Source: Lachnospiraceae bacterium (lineage in GTDB: Bacteria; Bacillota; Clostridia; Lachnospirales; Lachnospiraceae). From it: 21,619 nucleotides of DNA. The notes under the pieces were generated by a model. The model was not told where the DNA came from. It saw only the letters and a list, made by a program, of their open reading frames with translations, and searched no databases. How positions within the stretch are numbered: position 1 is the stretch's first letter; every line of letters begins with the position of its first letter. The position numbers and the translations under genes are program-made. The stretch spans positions 1 through 21,619 of the forward strand of contig JAJQIE010000082.1 of assembly GCA_021199395.1 (NCBI GenBank). The letters run 5' to 3'. Positions 20,798-21,619 of the stretch are shown here, in pieces.

Positions 20798-21619
20798 ATG
20801 GATATTCAGGAAATGAAATTTGGTGAGAAACTGCGCCAGGCGCGTAAAAAATGCGGCTTCACGCAAGATGAACTGGCGAAAAGGCTTTGCGTATCCAGAC
20901 AGGCTGTTACGAAGTGGGAAACGGATGCGGGAACACCGGATGTACAAAATTTACCGGTGATTGCAAAAACACTGAATCTGAGTATTGATTTTCTGCTCGG
21001 CATTACACCGGATAACATTCTGGCGGAACCGAGTAAAATGGTGCAGCTGCAGGAAAGACTTTCTGTAGCAGAAGACAATAGCCGGTATTATAGATCTCTG
21101 CTGGAAGCGAACGGCATTCCATATGAAAGGCCGGTTATAGAGAATATAAAAGCAAAAGGATCGGTAAAAAACAGGAATCCACAGGGAACGGATACGGAAA
21201 CAGAGCAAGAAACAGATCAGCGAACGAATCAGGAAGCGGATCAGGGAGCGCGCATCCTTTTAAAGGCAATTACATCGGATGATGCGAACCGATTTTATGG
21301 CGCATTCTGGGGACGCGAAGATGTATTCAGTAAGAGATTTGTGAATAAGCAGACTGGAAAAGTTGGATATTTTACGCAATGCAACAATTTCTGGAAATCA
21401 GGATGTCCCAAAAAGGAAAAGAAGAAAATATCATGTCACAACTGTTCCTGGCAGTCTTATCGGAAATTGAAGCTTTCTGATATTGAGGAGCATCTGCGTG
21501 GCACTACAGTAAACGGACAGGAAGTGGTGCTTGGCGTTTATCCGCTGCATGCCAATGGCACCTGTCGTTTTCTGGTATATGATTTTGATAATCATGAAAA
21601 GGATGCGGAAGAAGCTGAT
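20798..21619 (+). CDS. XRE helix-turn-helix fused to TOTE-type archaeo-eukaryotic primase (3' end outside window)
   Basis: The frame has no stop to the window edge; 274 residues are visible. Residues ~6-68 are a clear XRE/Cro helix-turn-helix (LRQARKKCGFTQDELAKRL, VSRQAVTKWE, LNLSIDFLLG). A Gln/Thr/Glu-rich linker (about 120-150) follows. From ~155 the sequence matches primases of TOTE conflict systems: FVNKQTGKVGYF, a zinc site of C195, C203, C213 and C216, LSDIEEHLRG, LGVYPL and the catalytic DxD in LVYDFDNH (D262, D264). Such primases occur in helicase- and nuclease-containing conflict systems. Start ATG 20798 has GGAG at 10 bases; an in-frame ATG at 20789 is too close to it. The rest of the system is beyond the edge. 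Confidence 0.85.
   Translation, partial: MDIQEMKFGEKLRQARKKCGFTQDELAKRLCVSRQAVTKWETDAGTPDVQNLPVIAKTLNLSIDFLLGITPDNILAEPSKMVQLQERLSVAEDNSRYYRSLLEANGIPYERPVIENIKAKGSVKNRNPQGTDTETEQETDQRTNQEADQGARILLKAITSDDANRFYGAFWGREDVFSKRFVNKQTGKVGYFTQCNNFWKSGCPKKEKKKISCHNCSWQSYRKLKLSDIEEHLRGTTVNGQEVVLGVYPLHANGTCRFLVYDFDNHEKDAEEAD

Overview
The window reads as a chromosomal segment of a Gram-positive anaerobe of the Clostridia, most likely a Lachnospiraceae relative. The reasons are the gene order yicC-remA-gmk-rpoZ followed by rimO and pgsA, a RemA (DUF370) protein, strong GGAGG-type ribosome sites, TTGACA/TATAAT promoters and many hairpin-rich intergenic repeats. The taxonomic call is inference from protein style and synteny.

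Core half (1-11000). The 3' part of a SNF2-family ATPase gene enters from the left edge. A near-consensus promoter at 2054-2082 then starts a long leader made mostly of a duplicated 196-bp hairpin-rich unit. It leads into a compact plus-strand operon: yicC, remA, gmk, rpoZ, a DUF308 membrane protein, rimO and pgsA. These serve RNA turnover, a DNA-binding regulator, GMP kinase, the RNA polymerase omega subunit, S12 methylthiolation and phosphatidylglycerol synthesis. After pgsA lies a gene graveyard (7661-8526) with a scrap of a reverse transcriptase and, on the opposite strand, the front of an anaerobic ribonucleotide reductase activase (NrdG-type) with two stop codons and an internal deletion. 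Two minus-strand genes follow, each with its own promoter: argG (argininosuccinate synthase) and a secreted beta-helix repeat protein.

Accessory half (about 11100-21619). This part is visibly more AT-rich and is a mosaic of broken genes, repeats and conflict or defence-type genes. In order: a frameshifted Sir2-family remnant; an antitoxin-like gene whose toxin partner is cut off after about a dozen codons; a decayed copy (A) of an ABC-transporter substrate-binding protein gene; a two-gene HipA-type kinase module; a deleted C39-like peptidase; a small lipoprotein; an MNT/HEPN toxin-antitoxin pair on the minus strand; a second truncated substrate-binding protein copy (B); a DUF5710 protein; a frameshifted unknown; an AlbA_2 (Schlafen-like) ATP-binding regulator with nine in-frame heptad repeats; a third remnant (C) of the substrate-binding gene; and a gene open at the right edge that joins an XRE helix-turn-helix to the zinc and DxD region of a TOTE-type archaeo-eukaryotic primase.

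The three substrate-binding remnants and their attached hairpin and promoter segments are paralogous and sit at the boundaries of the defence-like modules. Copies B and C carry the same promoter-bearing segment just upstream of different cargo genes. This suggests that a repeated relic acts as a recombination platform where cargo is exchanged and receives a ready-made promoter. The reading is inference from shared sequence and needs comparison with related genomes.
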